Shown: positions 37,418-49,900 of the stretch, piece after piece
How the letters are laid out: each line of letters starts with the position of its first letter
Numbering within the stretch: the first letter of the stretch is position 1
Source: Saxidomus purpurata
Taxonomy: Eukaryota; Mollusca; Bivalvia; Venerida; Veneridae
Reading direction: 5' to 3'
Assembly (NCBI GenBank): GCA_022818135.1
Contig: JAFMSR010000017.1
Span: 11,732,561-11,796,560 of the forward strand
DNA length: 64,000 nucleotides
Notes under the pieces: model-generated
What the model saw: the letters and a program-made list of their open reading frames with translations, nothing else
What the model was told of the DNA's origin: nothing
Databases searched by the model: none
Position numbers and translations under genes: made by a program

Positions 37418-39642
37418 TTAATCCCTGTACGAAAAAATACGAATATCAGTGTGTTGTAATTATTTGATACATATATAATCACTATTTCGTAAATGAATGA
37501 TATATCTCAGCAATAATCCGTTGTTTTTAAATGATTAACAAGTATTTTATTACATGCAAAGTTCGAATAACCAACTACCTTCTGGTAGGTAGTTGGGGAT
37601 TCACCCGAATAACCAACTGAGTACCCTGGTGGAGGTAGGAAAAAGGAAGTGTTACCATGATGTTGAATACATTTATCTGGTTATAGATCAGTTACAGTTA
37701 TTATTGAAAAAAGCTATCTGTTTTCCTTGAAATACATTCAAAATCCGAATTACCAACTACCTTCTGGTAGGTAGTTGGGGATTCACGCGAATAACCAACT
37801 GAGTCATCTGGTGAATGTAGGGAGAAGGGGATGTTACCATGTTGTAGAATACATCTATCTTGTTATAAATTAGTAACACTTATTTCAGATAAATACTTTC
37901 TGTTTTGACGGGAAAACATGCAAAGTTCGAATTACCAACTACCTTCTGGTTGGTAGTTGGGGATTCACGCGAATAACCAACTGAGTCCCCTGGTTGATGT
38001 AGGGAGAAGGGGGTGTTAACATGTTGTAGAACACATCTATCTTGTTATATATTCGATAATTTTTTTTCCGGATAAATACTTTCTGTTTAGACTGGAAAAC
38101 GTGCAAAGTTCGAATTACCAACTACCTTCTGGTTGGTAGTTGGGGATTCACGCGAATAACCAACTGAGTCCCCTGATGGATGTAGGGAGAATAGGATGTT
38201 TCCATGTTGTTGAGTACATCTATCTTGTTATATATCCGTAACATTTATCCCGGAAAAATACTTACTATTTTAAGAGAAATACATGCAAAGTTCGAATTAC
38301 CAACTACCTTCTGGTTGGTAGTTGGGGATTCACGCGAAAAACCAACTGAGTCCCCTGATGGATGTAGAGAGAAGAGGATGTTTCCATGTTGTTGAATACA
38401 TCTATCTTGTTATATATCAGTTACATTTATTTCGGAAAAATACTTACTTTTTTGAGAGGAATGCATGCAAAGTTCGAATTACCAACTATCTTCTGGTTGG
38501 TAGTTGGGGATTCACGCGAATAACCAACTGAGTCCCCTGGTGGATGTAGAGAGAAGGGGATGTTACCATGTTGTAGAACACATCTATCTTGTTAAATATC
38601 CGTAAAATATATTCCGGAAAAATACTTTCTTTTTTGACGGGAAAACATGCAAAGTTCGAATTACCAACTACCTTCTGGTTGGTAGTTGGGGATTCACGCG
38701 AATAACCAACTGAGTACCCTGGTGGACGTAGGGAGAAGGGGATGTTGCCATGTTGTAGAACACATGTATATTGTTATATTTCCGTTGCATTTATTCCGGA
38801 AAAAATACTTTCTTTTTTGAGAGGAATACATGCAAAGTTCGAATTACCAACTACCTTCTAAGAGGTTGGTAGTTGGGGATTCACGCGAATAACCAACTGA
38901 GTCCCCTGGTGGATGTAGAGAAAAGGGGGTGTTACCATGTTGTAGAACACATCTATCTTGTTATATATCCGTAAAATGTATTCCGGAAAAAACTTTCTAT
39001 TTTAACGGGAAAACATACAAAGTTCGAATTACCAACTACCTTCTGGTTGGTAGTTGGGGATTCACGCGAATAACCAACTGAGTCTTCAAGTGCACACAGG
39101 GAAAAGGGAGTGTTGCCATGTTGTAGAACACATGTATATTGTTATATATCCGTTACATTTATTCCGGAAAAATACTTTCTATTTAGACGGGAAAAACATG
39201 CAAAGTTCGAATTACCAACTACCTTTTGGTTGGTAGTTGGGGATTCACGCGAATAACCAACTGAGTCCCCTCGTGGACGTAGGGAGAAGGGGGTGTTACC
39301 ATGTTGTAGAACACATCTATCTTGTTATATATCAGTTACATTTATTCCGGAGAAATACTTTCTTTTTTGAGAGGAATAAATGCAAAGTTCGAATTACCAA
39401 CTACCTTCTGGTTGGTAGTTGGAGATTCACACGAATAACCAACTAGGTCCCCTGCTTTATTCTGTGTTAAGGAAGGGGTATTGTGTGTTTGAACATTTCA
39501 TTCTGGTGATAGTGCATTGAGTTACCATTTACCAGCTGTTATATAGTTTGGAATTACTAATAACCAACTACCAACTAGTAGGTAGTTGGTTATTCGAATA
39601 TCCAACTACCAACTACCTACTACCTACCAAATTGACGCTCAT

Positions 39643-39651
39643 CAGCGAAAC
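39643..39651. other. Target-site duplication, right copy (CAGCGAAAC)
   Basis: Exact match to 33056-33064, directly after the right terminus of the foldback element. From 39652 to 40499 no feature is recognised. Confidence 0.9.
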
Positions 39652-40499
39652 ACATGTCTTTACATCTGTAGCAGATTATGTGTTTACTTAACGATTGAGA
39701 CGTTGCGTTCGTGTTAATTAATGTCATTCCTAGTCATTATCGATAAAATCAGCAGTTTAAAATATACTGCAGTACCGTAAACCATCCAATAATCTATGAG
39801 TGCCCCTTTAATGCATTTAGTAGCAAACACGTATTCGTTAGGTATTCTGTAGATCCTCATAAGCACGCTTTTCACGTAGTGCACGAACTTTCTTGATTGT
39901 AAGCCCGTGGTCCTCGTCGCTTTCTACAAGTGCGGGATGTTAAAATGGAATACACGTACAAAATGTTGGAATGGGTGTGATAAAATAATGAACGCCGTGA
40001 ATATAAAGTTATACAAGTGCGGCTGAATGAATTAAGATTTTTATAATATCCGTCATAAAATTGGATATATTACCATGGCTCTTTTGGAATTGTGGAATAT
40101 GTACTTGACTTAACAAATAAAGTAGAGCTTTATTATATACCTATAGATATTCTGTCAAAATACAGCCTTTATTCCACCATTAAATACGGCCTGACAGAAA
40201 ACAATCTGTATTGTATACTGACACCAAAAGAAGCTGTGCACTTGTTTAAGATTTAAGTTTATCCTTTGTGAAAGAAATGTAGGCAAATTTGGTATCAAAA
40301 TTTCTTAAAATCTTCTTTACACGATGCCTTATTTTGGAATCAAATTCAGGTAATTATTAGTGCATTGTTTACCACTTGAATGAAGTAGAGGTTAAAGTTG
40401 CAAATTTGTATTGTTTTCTAAATGCTTGCTTAGCAGCAGGTATATGTAAAGAAATATGGAAATCAATCAGTAGCTGTTATGTCCTCCTCTTCTACGGAT

Positions 40500-40768
40500 C
40501 AAAACAAGTATTCTCGAACGCATTGACCTGACGTAACGTCTTATAACGTTGTAGGGCACGTCATGTATCTATCTTGATGTGCCGTTGTCACTTTCGGCCT
40601 GCCGGATCGTGGAAGATCTCTAACGCTTCCATTTCGACGGTAACGTTGTCGAAGGTTCATGATGGTATTTCTGTGGCAGTTAAACTGCTTAGCGACGTCA
40701 GAGACGCTGACGCCGGATGCAAGTTGCAGAAGTGCATGAATGTGTTCATTTTCTTAAAGCCGTGGCAT
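40500..40768 (-). pseudogene. Tc1-type transposase N-terminal relic
   Basis: From an ATG at 40768 the minus strand reads MPRL, a stop, ENEHIHALLQLASGVSVSD, VAKQFNCHRNTIMNLRQRY, then SVRDLPRSGRPKVTTAHQDR and another stop. This is the paired-type DNA-binding half of Tc1/mariner transposases, including the GRPR-like (here GRPK) linker. The DDE catalytic half is missing and no terminal repeats were found, so it is a dead fragment. Confidence 0.85.
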
Positions 40769-41213
40769 CTTGTTAATGAGTGAAATTCAAATTTACTGTG
40801 ATTTAATTATTTCATAGCCAGTACAGATTATAAGAATCTTTCACTAGTTGCACGTGCAGATGGGGATATCTGGCTCGAGGGTAACTGTTTTTCGCGGTAA
40901 CGAGGCTCTGCAACTCCAAATCTGACCCAGAGGGTTTCTTGAGAATAAAATTTAAATTTACTGGTATTTCAACAATTTTAATCAACCTGATGATGATCAG
41001 CAGTAGCCATCTTTTTTGACAAAGCAGTAATTCTTCAGTACTGTATCTACAACATGCTATCATGCACAGACCTCAAACAGGCTGTCATGCACAGATTATT
41101 TCAAGATATACAGTTTAACCAATTCCAATCAACCAGAGTTTTGAGAGGATGAAATAATTTATACAACTCTGATGGAATATTCAATTTGTTGATGTTTCGT
41201 ATGAATATTTCAC

Positions 41214-42272
41214 TTATATTAATTTCAGCAGTTTTCTTGAATGTTTCAACAAAATATTTATAGTAAGGTTGGGTTCATGAGGGAAGTCATTAATATTCAA
41301 ATAAGTACTGAAACCACCATGTCCATGACTGATCACACCTGTTAGATGTGTCTTCAGGAGATCTGCAGCATTTATATTCTACAAGAAAACACAAAAAGTG
41401 AACAAAATATTATCCCAATGAAACTAATTATGATCTAATATACTGCAAGCCCTGGGAAAGTTTGTGACCACAAAATTTCGGGTTTTGTTACTGATACTCT
41501 ATTTCTAAAGTATATGATAAATAAATATAAACACTAGCCAGTGTATTGAGGTAAATATCACATTAATATTAGCCCTGTAGGTACACAGGCCTTTATCAAT
41601 GCTCGACAATATGTAGGAGACCTCATGTACAATTAACTCCCTTGTATCAAAGAGTTGTAAGCCTGTCTCCATGGTAGAGTAGTTAGAATTGCTGTCTTGA
41701 AATCATTATGTAACCTCACACTAATTGAGGTTCATGGGTTCAAACCCTGCTACCAACCATGCTTCTTCACGAGAAAGTGAGCAGTTTCTTACGGAGGATA
41801 GGAGTCTAGTACTGTTCTTCACAGGAACAATGGTTTGGTAATTACCAGCATGTACAAATGTCAAACATATGGTTGAAACTGGCTTTAACTGTTATAAAAT
41901 ATGGGTGTCTTTAGTAAGAAACAGCAATAAAGATATGTTGCATTTCAACAGCTTGTAATAGTGTGTTTCAACTTAATCCTAAAAGTTTTGAAATAAGATC
42001 AACAGGAACAACATTATACTATAACATAACTTACCTTTGGTTTGCGGCCAGTAAAATGTGGTAGATTTGTTTTGGCTGAAAAAAAAGTAGTCAAGACATG
42101 TTGGGTGCTTTATGTTCATTTCTGTTCATTTATATATACATGTAGACCATTCAATATTGATTTTTATATTTACCATATCATTTTCTTCTTTAACAAAAAT
42201 GTCTTTTAGGTTATCAAATTATATCAACCAGAGTGTAATGATGTTCATCAAACATTCTGAGCATAGACAACT
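41214..42272 (-). CDS. Unrecognised gene fragment, three putative exons
   Basis: Not recognised. Exons on the minus strand: about 42272-42320 (FEMKKTAQKVRERNF, weak GT donor), 42035-42075 (TNLPHFTGRKPK, good acceptor and GTAAG donor) and 41214-41378 (TTCTTGTAG acceptor; NAADLLKTHLTGVISHGHGG, then INDFPHEPN, ending at TAA). Phases agree across both introns, which argues for a real gene or a spliced relic. Soon after HEPN another frame is open for about 50 codons (FKKTAEINISEIFIRNINKL), so there may be a frameshift there. Upstream the reading is interrupted by the 50-bp satellite; a matching piece (SKALDMYRRHLATRLVDSI ... NIPEG) lies beyond it at 45687-45810. Confidence 0.35.
41665..41750 (+). 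mobile_element. tRNA-like SINE head
   Basis: TGGTAGAGTAGTTAGAATTG (A-box-like) and ATGGGTTCAAACCCTGC (B-box-like) are spaced as in pol III promoters, with a degenerate anticodon arm. It does not fold as a functional tRNA. Confidence 0.5.
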
Positions 42273-42316
42273 TATAATTTCAACAAAATTTCGTTCTCTA
42301 ACTTTTTGAGCAGTTT

Positions 42317-45029
42317 TCTTCATTTCAAAAGTACCTTCTGGAATGTCACGTAGTACTCTAACCAATTCACTAGTATTTAAGTACCTTCTGGAATGTTGCA
42401 TAGTCCTCTAACCAATTCACTAGCATTAAAGTACCTTCTGGAATGTTGCATAGTCCTCTAACCAATTCACTAGCTTTAAAGTACCTTCTGGAATGTCGCG
42501 TAGTCCTCTAACCAATTCACTAGCATTAAAGTACCTTCTGGAATGTCGCGTAGTCCTCTAACCACTTCATTTGCATAACAGTACCTTCTGGATTGTCGCG
42601 TAGTCCTCTAACCACTTCACTAGCATTAAAGTACCTTCTGTAATGTGGCGTAGTCCTCTAACCAATTCACTAGCATTACAATACCTTCTGGAATGTCGCC
42701 TAGTCATCTAACCAACTCACTAGCATTAAAGTACCTTCTGTAATGTGGCGTAGTCCTCTAACCAATTCACTAGCATTACAATACCTTCTGGAATGTTGCA
42801 TAGTCCTCTAACCAATTCACTAGCATTAAAGTACCTTCTGGAATGTCGCGTAGTCCTCTAACCAATTCACTAGCATTAAAGTACCTTCTGGAATGTCACG
42901 TAGTCCTCTAACCAATTCACTAGCATTAAAGTACCTTCTGGAATGTGGCGTAGTCCTCTAACCAATTCACTAGCATTACAATACCTTCTGGAATGTCGCC
43001 TAGTCATCTAACCAATTCACTAGCATTAAAGTACCTTCTGTAATGTCGCATAGGCCTCTAACCAATTCACTAGCATTAAAGTACCTTCTGGAATGTCGCG
43101 TAGTCCGCTTACCAATTCACTAGCATTAAAGTACCTTCTGGATTGTCGCGTAGTACTCTAACCAATTCACTAGCATTAAAGTACCTTCTGGAATGTCGCA
43201 TAGGCCTCTAACCAATTCACTAGCATTAAAGTACCTTCTGGAATGTCGCATAGGCCTCTAACCAATTCACTAGCATTAAAGTACCTTCTGGAATGTCGCG
43301 TAGTCCTCTAACCAATTCACTAGCATTAAGTACCTTCTGGAATGTCGCGTAGTAATCTAACCAATTCACTAGCATTAAAGTACCTTCTGGAATGTCGCGT
43401 AGTACTCTTAACCAATTCACTAGCATTAAAGAACCTTCTGGAATGTCGCATAGTCCTCTAACCAATTCACTAGCATTAAAGTACCTTCTGGAATGTCGCG
43501 TAGTCCTCTAACCAATTCACTAGCATTAAGTACCTTCTGGAATGTCGCGTAGTCCTCTAACCAATTCACTAGCATTACAGTACCTTCTGGAATGTCGCGT
43601 AGTACTTTAACCAATTCACTAGCATTAAAGTACCATCTGGAATGTCATGTAGCCCTCTAACCAACTCACTAGCATTAAAGTACCTTCTGGAATGTCGCGT
43701 AGTACTCTTAACCATTTCAATAGCATAAAAGTACCTTCTGGAATGTCGCGTAGTAATCTAACCAATTCACTAGCATTAAAGTACCATCTGGAATGTCATG
43801 TAGCCCTCTAACTAATTCACTAGCATAAAAGTACCTTCTGGAATGTCGCGTAGTAATCTAACCAATTCACTAGCATTAAAGTACCATCTGGAATGTCATG
43901 TAGCCCTCTAACTAATTCACTAGCATTAAAGTACCATCTGGAATGTCGCGTAGTCCTCTAACCAATTCACTAGCATTAAGTACCTTCTGGAATGTCGCGT
44001 AGTCCTCTAACCAATTCACTAGCATTACAGTACCTTCTGGAATGTCGCGTAGTACTTTAACCAATTCACTAGCATTAAAGTACCATCTGGAATGTCATGT
44101 AGCCCTCTAACCAACTCACTAGCATTAAAGTACCTTCTGGAATGTCGCGTAGTACTCTTAACCATTTCAATAGCATAAAAGTACCTTCTGGAATGTCGCG
44201 TAGTAATCTAACCAATTCACTAGCATTAAAGTAACTTCAGGAATGTCGCGTAGTCATCTTACCAATTCACTAGCATTAAAGTACCTTCTGGAATGTCGCG
44301 TAGTCATCTAACCAGTTCACTAGCATTACAGTACCTTCTGGAATGTCGCGTAGTCATCTTACCAATTCACTAGCATTAAAGTACCTTCTGGAATGTCGCA
44401 TGATCCTCTTACCAATTCACTAGCATTAAAGTACCTTCTGGAATGTTGTGTAGTACTCTAACCATTTCATTAGCATTAAAGTAGCTTCAGGAATGTCCCG
44501 TAGTCATCTAACCAATTCACTTGCACTAAAGTACCTTCTGGAATGTCACGTAGTCATCTTACCAATTCACTAGCATTAAAGTACCTTCTGGAATGTCGCC
44601 TAGTCATCTTACCAATTCACTAGCTTTTAAGTACCTTCTGGAATGTTGCATAGTCCTCTAACCAATTCACTAGCATTAAAGTACCTTCTGGAATGTTGCA
44701 TAGTCCTCTAACCAATTCACTAGCTTTAAAGTACCTTCTGGAATGTCGCCTAGTCATCTAACCAATTCACTAGCATTACAATACCTTCTGGAATGTCGCC
44801 TAGTCATCTAACCAATTCACTAGCATTAAAGTACCTTCTGTAATGTCGCATAGGCCTCTAACCAATTCACTAGCATTAAAGTACCTTCTGGAATGTCGCG
44901 TAGTCCTCTTACCAATTCTGTAGCATTAAAGTACCTTCTGGAATGTCGCGTAGTACTCTAACCAATTCACTAGCATTAAAGTACCTTCTGGAATGTCGCG
45001 TGATCCTCTTACCAATTCACTAGCATTAA
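42317..45029. repeat. 50-bp satellite array, about 54 copies
   Basis: Unit of 50 bp: GTACCTTCTGGAATGTCGCG, then TAGTCCTCTAACCAATTCAC, then TAGCATTAAA. Copies differ at a few sites in families (TCGCG, TTGCA, TCATG variants), and higher-order blocks recur (for example about 43560-43740 and 44010-44190). On the minus strand each unit reads ELVRGLRDIPEG followed by a splice-donor-like AAG/GTACTT. Open frames of 60-80 codons inside it are repeat artefacts; 50 is not a multiple of three. Confidence 0.95.
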
Positions 45030-45384
45030 AGCTGCTTGCTCTCAGTTACCGTTGAAAAAATTATTTTTCAAAAAAATTGTCATTTTTATACATAAATATA
45101 AAACTAAATGCTAGAATGAAAAAATAAGCAAAAATCTAGGTAGGAATTTGCAGAAATCGACTGAAAAAGTCGGTTACACGGCACCGCTACACTATATGTC
45201 CATATTGAAATTTCAAAAGCGTTTGCAACGCTTTTGAATTTGGTAGCGTATTTTTTTAATTTAGATTATACGTGACAGGAATTTACACTGGAGCCTTTTT
45301 ATATGACCATATATTCTAAAATACGTTATTTACATACAGTTTGAAGAACTTTATTTTTTTACCAAAATCTGAGAGCGAGCAGCT
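45030..45384. mobile_element. 355-bp MITE with TTAA target site (piggyBac-like)
   Basis: Ends AGCTGCTTGCTCTCAG and CTGAGAGCGAGCAGCT are inverted repeats with one mismatch, flanked by TTAA on both sides (45026-45029, 45385-45388). It sits exactly inside one satellite unit. AT-rich, non-coding, with an internal AAGCGTTTGCAACGCTT palindrome. A fragment of the same right end is at about 49950-49995. Confidence 0.88.
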
Positions 45385-45388
45385 TTAA

Positions 45389-45705
45389 AGTACCTTCTGG
45401 AATGTCGCGTAGTACTCTAACCAATTCACTAGCATTAAAGTACATTCAGGAATGTTGCGTAGTACTCTAACCAATTCACTAGCATTAAAGTACCTTCTGG
45501 AATGTCGCGTAGTACTCTAACCAATTCACTAGCATTAAAGTACCTTCTGGAATGTCGCGTAGTACTCTAACCAATTCACTAGCATTAAAGTACCTTCTGG
45601 AATGTCGCGTAGTACTCTAACCAATTCACTAGCATTAAGTACATTCAGGAATGTCGCGTAGTTCTCTAACCAATTCGCTAGCATTAACGTACCTTCTGGA
45701 ATATT
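45389..45705. repeat. 50-bp satellite array, right segment
   Basis: About six further units continuing the array after the MITE. The last unit merges at about 45690 with sequence that reads as coding on the minus strand. Confidence 0.93.
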
Positions 45706-45810
45706 CTGCTTGAATAATGAAAATATACTATCAACTAGCCTGGTGGCGAGGTGTCTCCTGTACATATCAAGGGCTTTTGAACATAAAAGTCTTTCAGCTA
45801 ATCTCCAACT
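45687..45810 (-). CDS. Unrecognised coding-like segment at the satellite edge
   Basis: Minus strand reads WRLAERLLCSKALDMYRRHL, ATRLVDSIFSLFKQ, NIPEGT and then enters the 50-bp array. Stops lie just upstream and no good acceptor is visible. The IPEGT ending equals the start of the reading frame on the far side of the array (42300-42330, IPEGTFEMKKTAQ), so both may once have been one exon. Family unknown. Confidence 0.3.
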
Positions 45811-46965
45811 CAGATTTAATGCTTATCACATGAATTTTTCCGACTTTATTCTCGAAGCATAGATTATGTGTCCAATTAATGTAAAATGATAAATAAATAC
45901 AATTTCAGAGAAGAACCTATGGCGAATAATGCCTCATTTTATCACAACTAATCAAGAGGCTTTCTGCAATAAATCGCAGCCCTCCATTAATTGAACAACA
46001 ACTCTACATAGATCATTGAATGGTTTACTGAATGGTTTAATGGTGTATTGAATGTAATGGTTGAACAACAACTCTACATAGATCATTGAATGGTTTATTG
46101 AATGGTTTAATGGTGTGTGTGTGTGTGTTGGTGGTGTGCACTTCTAGGTGCTGTGGGGCTCGTTTTGGGGAGGCTGCGTTTTTGGTACGTGGCATTCCCT
46201 GTTTGATATTATTTTTGTTTTTACGGTACTCCAGTGTATTTTAAACCGCTGGATTTATCGACAATGACTAGGAATACACAGCTGGTATTTTGAGGGTAAG
46301 TCATAATACTTCCAAAGATTCTATTATTTATGTTTTGGAGGTTATTTAGTTTAGCATCATCATATGGTATGTTCTTTTAAAGAGACATAAAACTTATTAA
46401 ATTATCAGAAATCAGAGATCATGAGATTGGCAATTCGAGTCACTAAGTCTGGCTTCTCACCTACAGAAAAAAAATTACTCATGGCAAAATAACTAGAACC
46501 TACCCGAACAACCAAGGGACGAACCCCACTATGGGGATAATACAATGACGGTGGTAGTAACAGGTTGTCTTCATCAACAACTGACTTCTAAAGCTGGATT
46601 GCGTATAGTTTTATTGTGTTTCACACATAACAACGTAAACTCTGTCTATATTACACTCAGAATACTGTAAGCACAAAATATGGCAATATACCTGTGAACA
46701 GCAGGTTAAGATCGGTCTGAACAACCGGTATAAGCCTATATAGAGTAACAACGTCACATTTATTATGTTTTAAAGATGCTATATTCCTTTACGTCACATT
46801 TAAATAAATTATAACGTCACATGTTTCATTCTACTTTTGCTACAATGTAGGAGTTCCTCATAATTTAATTGTTAATATACATCATAACACCATCACAATT
46901 ATCATTTCAATTCTATTTGCTCAAATTTTCTTCCTAATGCCAGTGTTTATAACACGGTCTTAACA
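45811..46965. other. Spacer 3' of copy B
   Basis: Contains a direct duplication of about 67 bp (TTGAACAACAACTCTACATA at about 45992 and 46063), a TG microsatellite at 46111-46130 and, from about 46500, sequence shared with the 3' flanks of copies A and C. Confidence 0.6.
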
Positions 46966-49900
46966 TTATTTCTTAAAAGTTGCTAAGATGTCTTCCCAGT
47001 CCATCCAGTATGTATCCTTGATTCTGTCTATGTATTCTGTAACATTCTTTAGCTCTCCATCTAAAATAAAACACATAAATTTAAATCCGTGATTTTTACA
47101 AAAAAGACGATTGTGTGTCAGCGACAACGATAATATTGTCTTCGAACCGTCCTATCGGCACTTTCAAAAAGCATAACGAAAACACGATTTTTGTTTTCAA
47201 TGTGTACCATTGGGTACGCCTAGTTCTTAAGTTCTTTCTTGCATATCGGATCAGCATTTCCGGCGATTATACGCATGCCGCAAATACCGGTCTAGCCCCT
47301 CTCCTATGCCAGACGACTTTCGTGAATTACTTGTGACGAAAACGTCCCTTCTAAAACAAAACGTCCGAAAATCTTTACCTTTTACATGAATTAGATAATG
47401 CATCATTTTGACAAGTTTACATATAGAGATCTACTTAAATCTACTATCTAAAGTGCAAGACGGTGTCAACATGAGACACTTGGTTCAGATGGAAATATCC
47501 GTCATCTGCGGCCTCTTTCCCACCAAAACTGTTACCTTTGGTGACGGATATTTCGATCTTAACGAGGTGTCTTCTGGTAGAAACTATTAGTCTCGATTGC
47601 ACGTTTCGTTTGTTATGTGAGGTACATGTAACTGCTTTGAAGCTGCCTCTGTATGAAATCGTAAAATATAGAATACTTTACTTGTAAGGAGCTGCTGGGC
47701 GGGACAGGACTCGGGTGTACACCATCGCACCTGGGACAGAATACCAAAAGCAGCACAATCTGTTTCCGTTATCTTATCACCCATGATAAACTTCTTGCTC
47801 CCTGAAAATTAAGTACATTAATTGTTTTACAGTTGAGCAAGAAACAAAAGAGTAACCCGGCATTTACGTAAATACCATTACATGTTAATCAATACAGGTT
47901 ATGATAATATTGAATGTGTAATCGGTTGCTGTTCATCCGCTTAAACAGATAAGGCTGAAAATATGTCTAGAACTCAAGTTGAACCTAGTATGCTCTACAT
48001 GTACAGCCTGACGTGTACCAGCTCGGATCAGATACAAATGTGAATACATTTTCTTCTACATATTAAAAAATCTGTATAACAAAACAGCTGCAGCTGTTCA
48101 ATAAGTTTTTCACTACATGAAGTAGATGTTTCTCTAGAGTATATGACTTGTTCAAAAATATCAACGTCACTCTTACTTTGCTTCCGTGATCCGTCTGTTC
48201 TTATCTCCGTGATCCGTTTATTTCTGATTTAACGGGCGTTATGTCCGTGATCCGTCTATTTCTGATTTAACTGGCGTTATGTCCGTGATCCGTCTGTTTC
48301 TGATGTAACTGGAGCTATGTCCGTGATCCGTCTGTTTCTGATTTACATGGCGTTATGTCCTGATCCGTCTGTTCTTATCTCCGTGATCAGTCTTTTACTG
48401 ATTTTACTGGCGTTATGTCCGTGATCTGTCTGTTCTTATCTCCGTGATCCGTCTATTTCTGATTTAACTGGCGTTATGTCCGTGATCCGTCTCTTCTTAT
48501 CTCCGTGATCCCACTGTTTCTGATTCAACTTGCGTTATGTCCGTGATCCTTCTGTTCCTGATTAAACTGGCGCTATGTCCGTGGTCCGTCTGTTTCTGAT
48601 TTAACTGGCGTTAACTGTGATCCGTCTGTTATGACCGTCATCCGTCTGTTCTGGCGCTATGTTCGTGATCCGTTTGTTCTTATCTCCGTGATCCGTCTTT
48701 TACTGATTTTACTGGCGTTATGTCCGTGATCCGTCTGTTCTTATCTCCGTGATCCGTCTATTTCTGATTTAACTTGCGTTATGCCCGTGATCCGTCTGTT
48801 CTTATCTTTGTGATCCGTCTGTTTCTGATTCAACTTGCGTTATGTCCGTGATCCGTCTGTTTCTGATTTAAATGGCGCTATGTCCGTGATCCGTCTGTTT
48901 CTGATGTAACTGGCGCTATGTTCGTGATCCGTCTGTTTCTGATTTAACTGGCGTTAACTGTGATCCGTCTGTTATGGCCGTCATCCGTCTGTTCTTATGT
49001 TCGTACTTATGTTTCGTGACTAGTCCGGCGTACTTCGTGAAATGTCTTCTATACCTAAATTCATATTTAGTTAATGTACATGTGTACCTTTCAACATGAT
49101 ATCACAAAATTACGTAGTACCTAAAATATCGGAGAACTTCTTCAGATCGTTCGTCATCAAATAATGTACTTCATCGTCACTATGGCGACCAACACCCACT
49201 GTATTCATCGCTTGTCGTATCTTGCGTTTCCCGCTTATTCTCATGAAAGATGCTACAATTTGCGGAGCATTACAAAACTTCGTTACCATTTCATCAAAGA
49301 AAATATTCCAGCGTGTATGGACATTCAACCTGAAGATAAACAAATATCGTTAACTATAGTTATCTAGTGCAGGGCTCGAAAGCTTATATGGTCGTTTTTC
49401 AAATCCAGGCATATCAACATTATAAACATTAATTAAAAGGGCTTATTACATTTTCGAGTGCCGGCAATATGTAAATGTTTGTCTTGGAGTTAGGTACCAC
49501 GTTTCAAAGATGAAACATTGAACTTTAAGATCCTCGCATTGGGATTAAGTTATAATTATTCTACATGTATTATCATTGCCTCGTTCGACCTAATCATTGG
49601 CACACAAAGGTAAGTAACCCATATAAAGTTGGGAATATTAATGTAACAGCGTTTGGAATGACCATTTTCATATTTTCAACCAACAGATGTGACATTAACC
49701 CACATGTATACATGTCAGGAACACGTTTCGCGGGTGTATCTGGAATGCACACCATTTCCATTGGCAAAAAGCACATGAGGCACAACATGCATTTTATTAT
49801 ACATCATCGCAAAATTCTTATTAACTGATATGAATTGGTATGCAAAACCAAAGAATGTTTGACAACGACAACGTCATTGCCTTGGTGATTAGGATACCTC

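Larger units (their letters stand above)
33065..39642. mobile_element. 6.58-kb foldback (MULE-like) element with tandem-repeat arms
   Basis: The termini are exact inverted repeats (ATGAGCGTCAATTTGGTAGG at both ends), flanked by a 9-bp target duplication. Left arm 33065-35330 contains 12 occurrences, and right arm 37553-39642 contains 11 in the opposite orientation, of a 182-bp unit marked by AAGGTAGTTGGTAATTCGAA and TTCGCGTGAATCCCCAAC. Each unit has its own small hairpin (CCAACTACC ... GGTAGTTGG). The outermost about 230 bp of each arm is a unique end segment. The centre (35331-37552) holds AT-rich DNA, an AAC microsatellite at 36053-36081 and the nested element. No transposase is encoded. 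The 60-69-codon frames repeated through both arms come from the repetition; 182 is not a multiple of three. Confidence 0.92.

Noticed and set aside
33261..39446. Series of 60-69-codon frames starting MGIHANNQLS
   Set aside because: Each crosses one 182-bp foldback-arm unit; the unit length is not a multiple of three, so frames break at each repeat.
42317..45029. CRISPR-like array
   Set aside because: Contiguous 50-bp satellite without unique spacers, in an animal genome.
42219..45765. Frames with repeated LVRGLRDIPEG over the satellite
   Set aside because: Produced by the 50-bp repeat; every third unit shifts into a stop.
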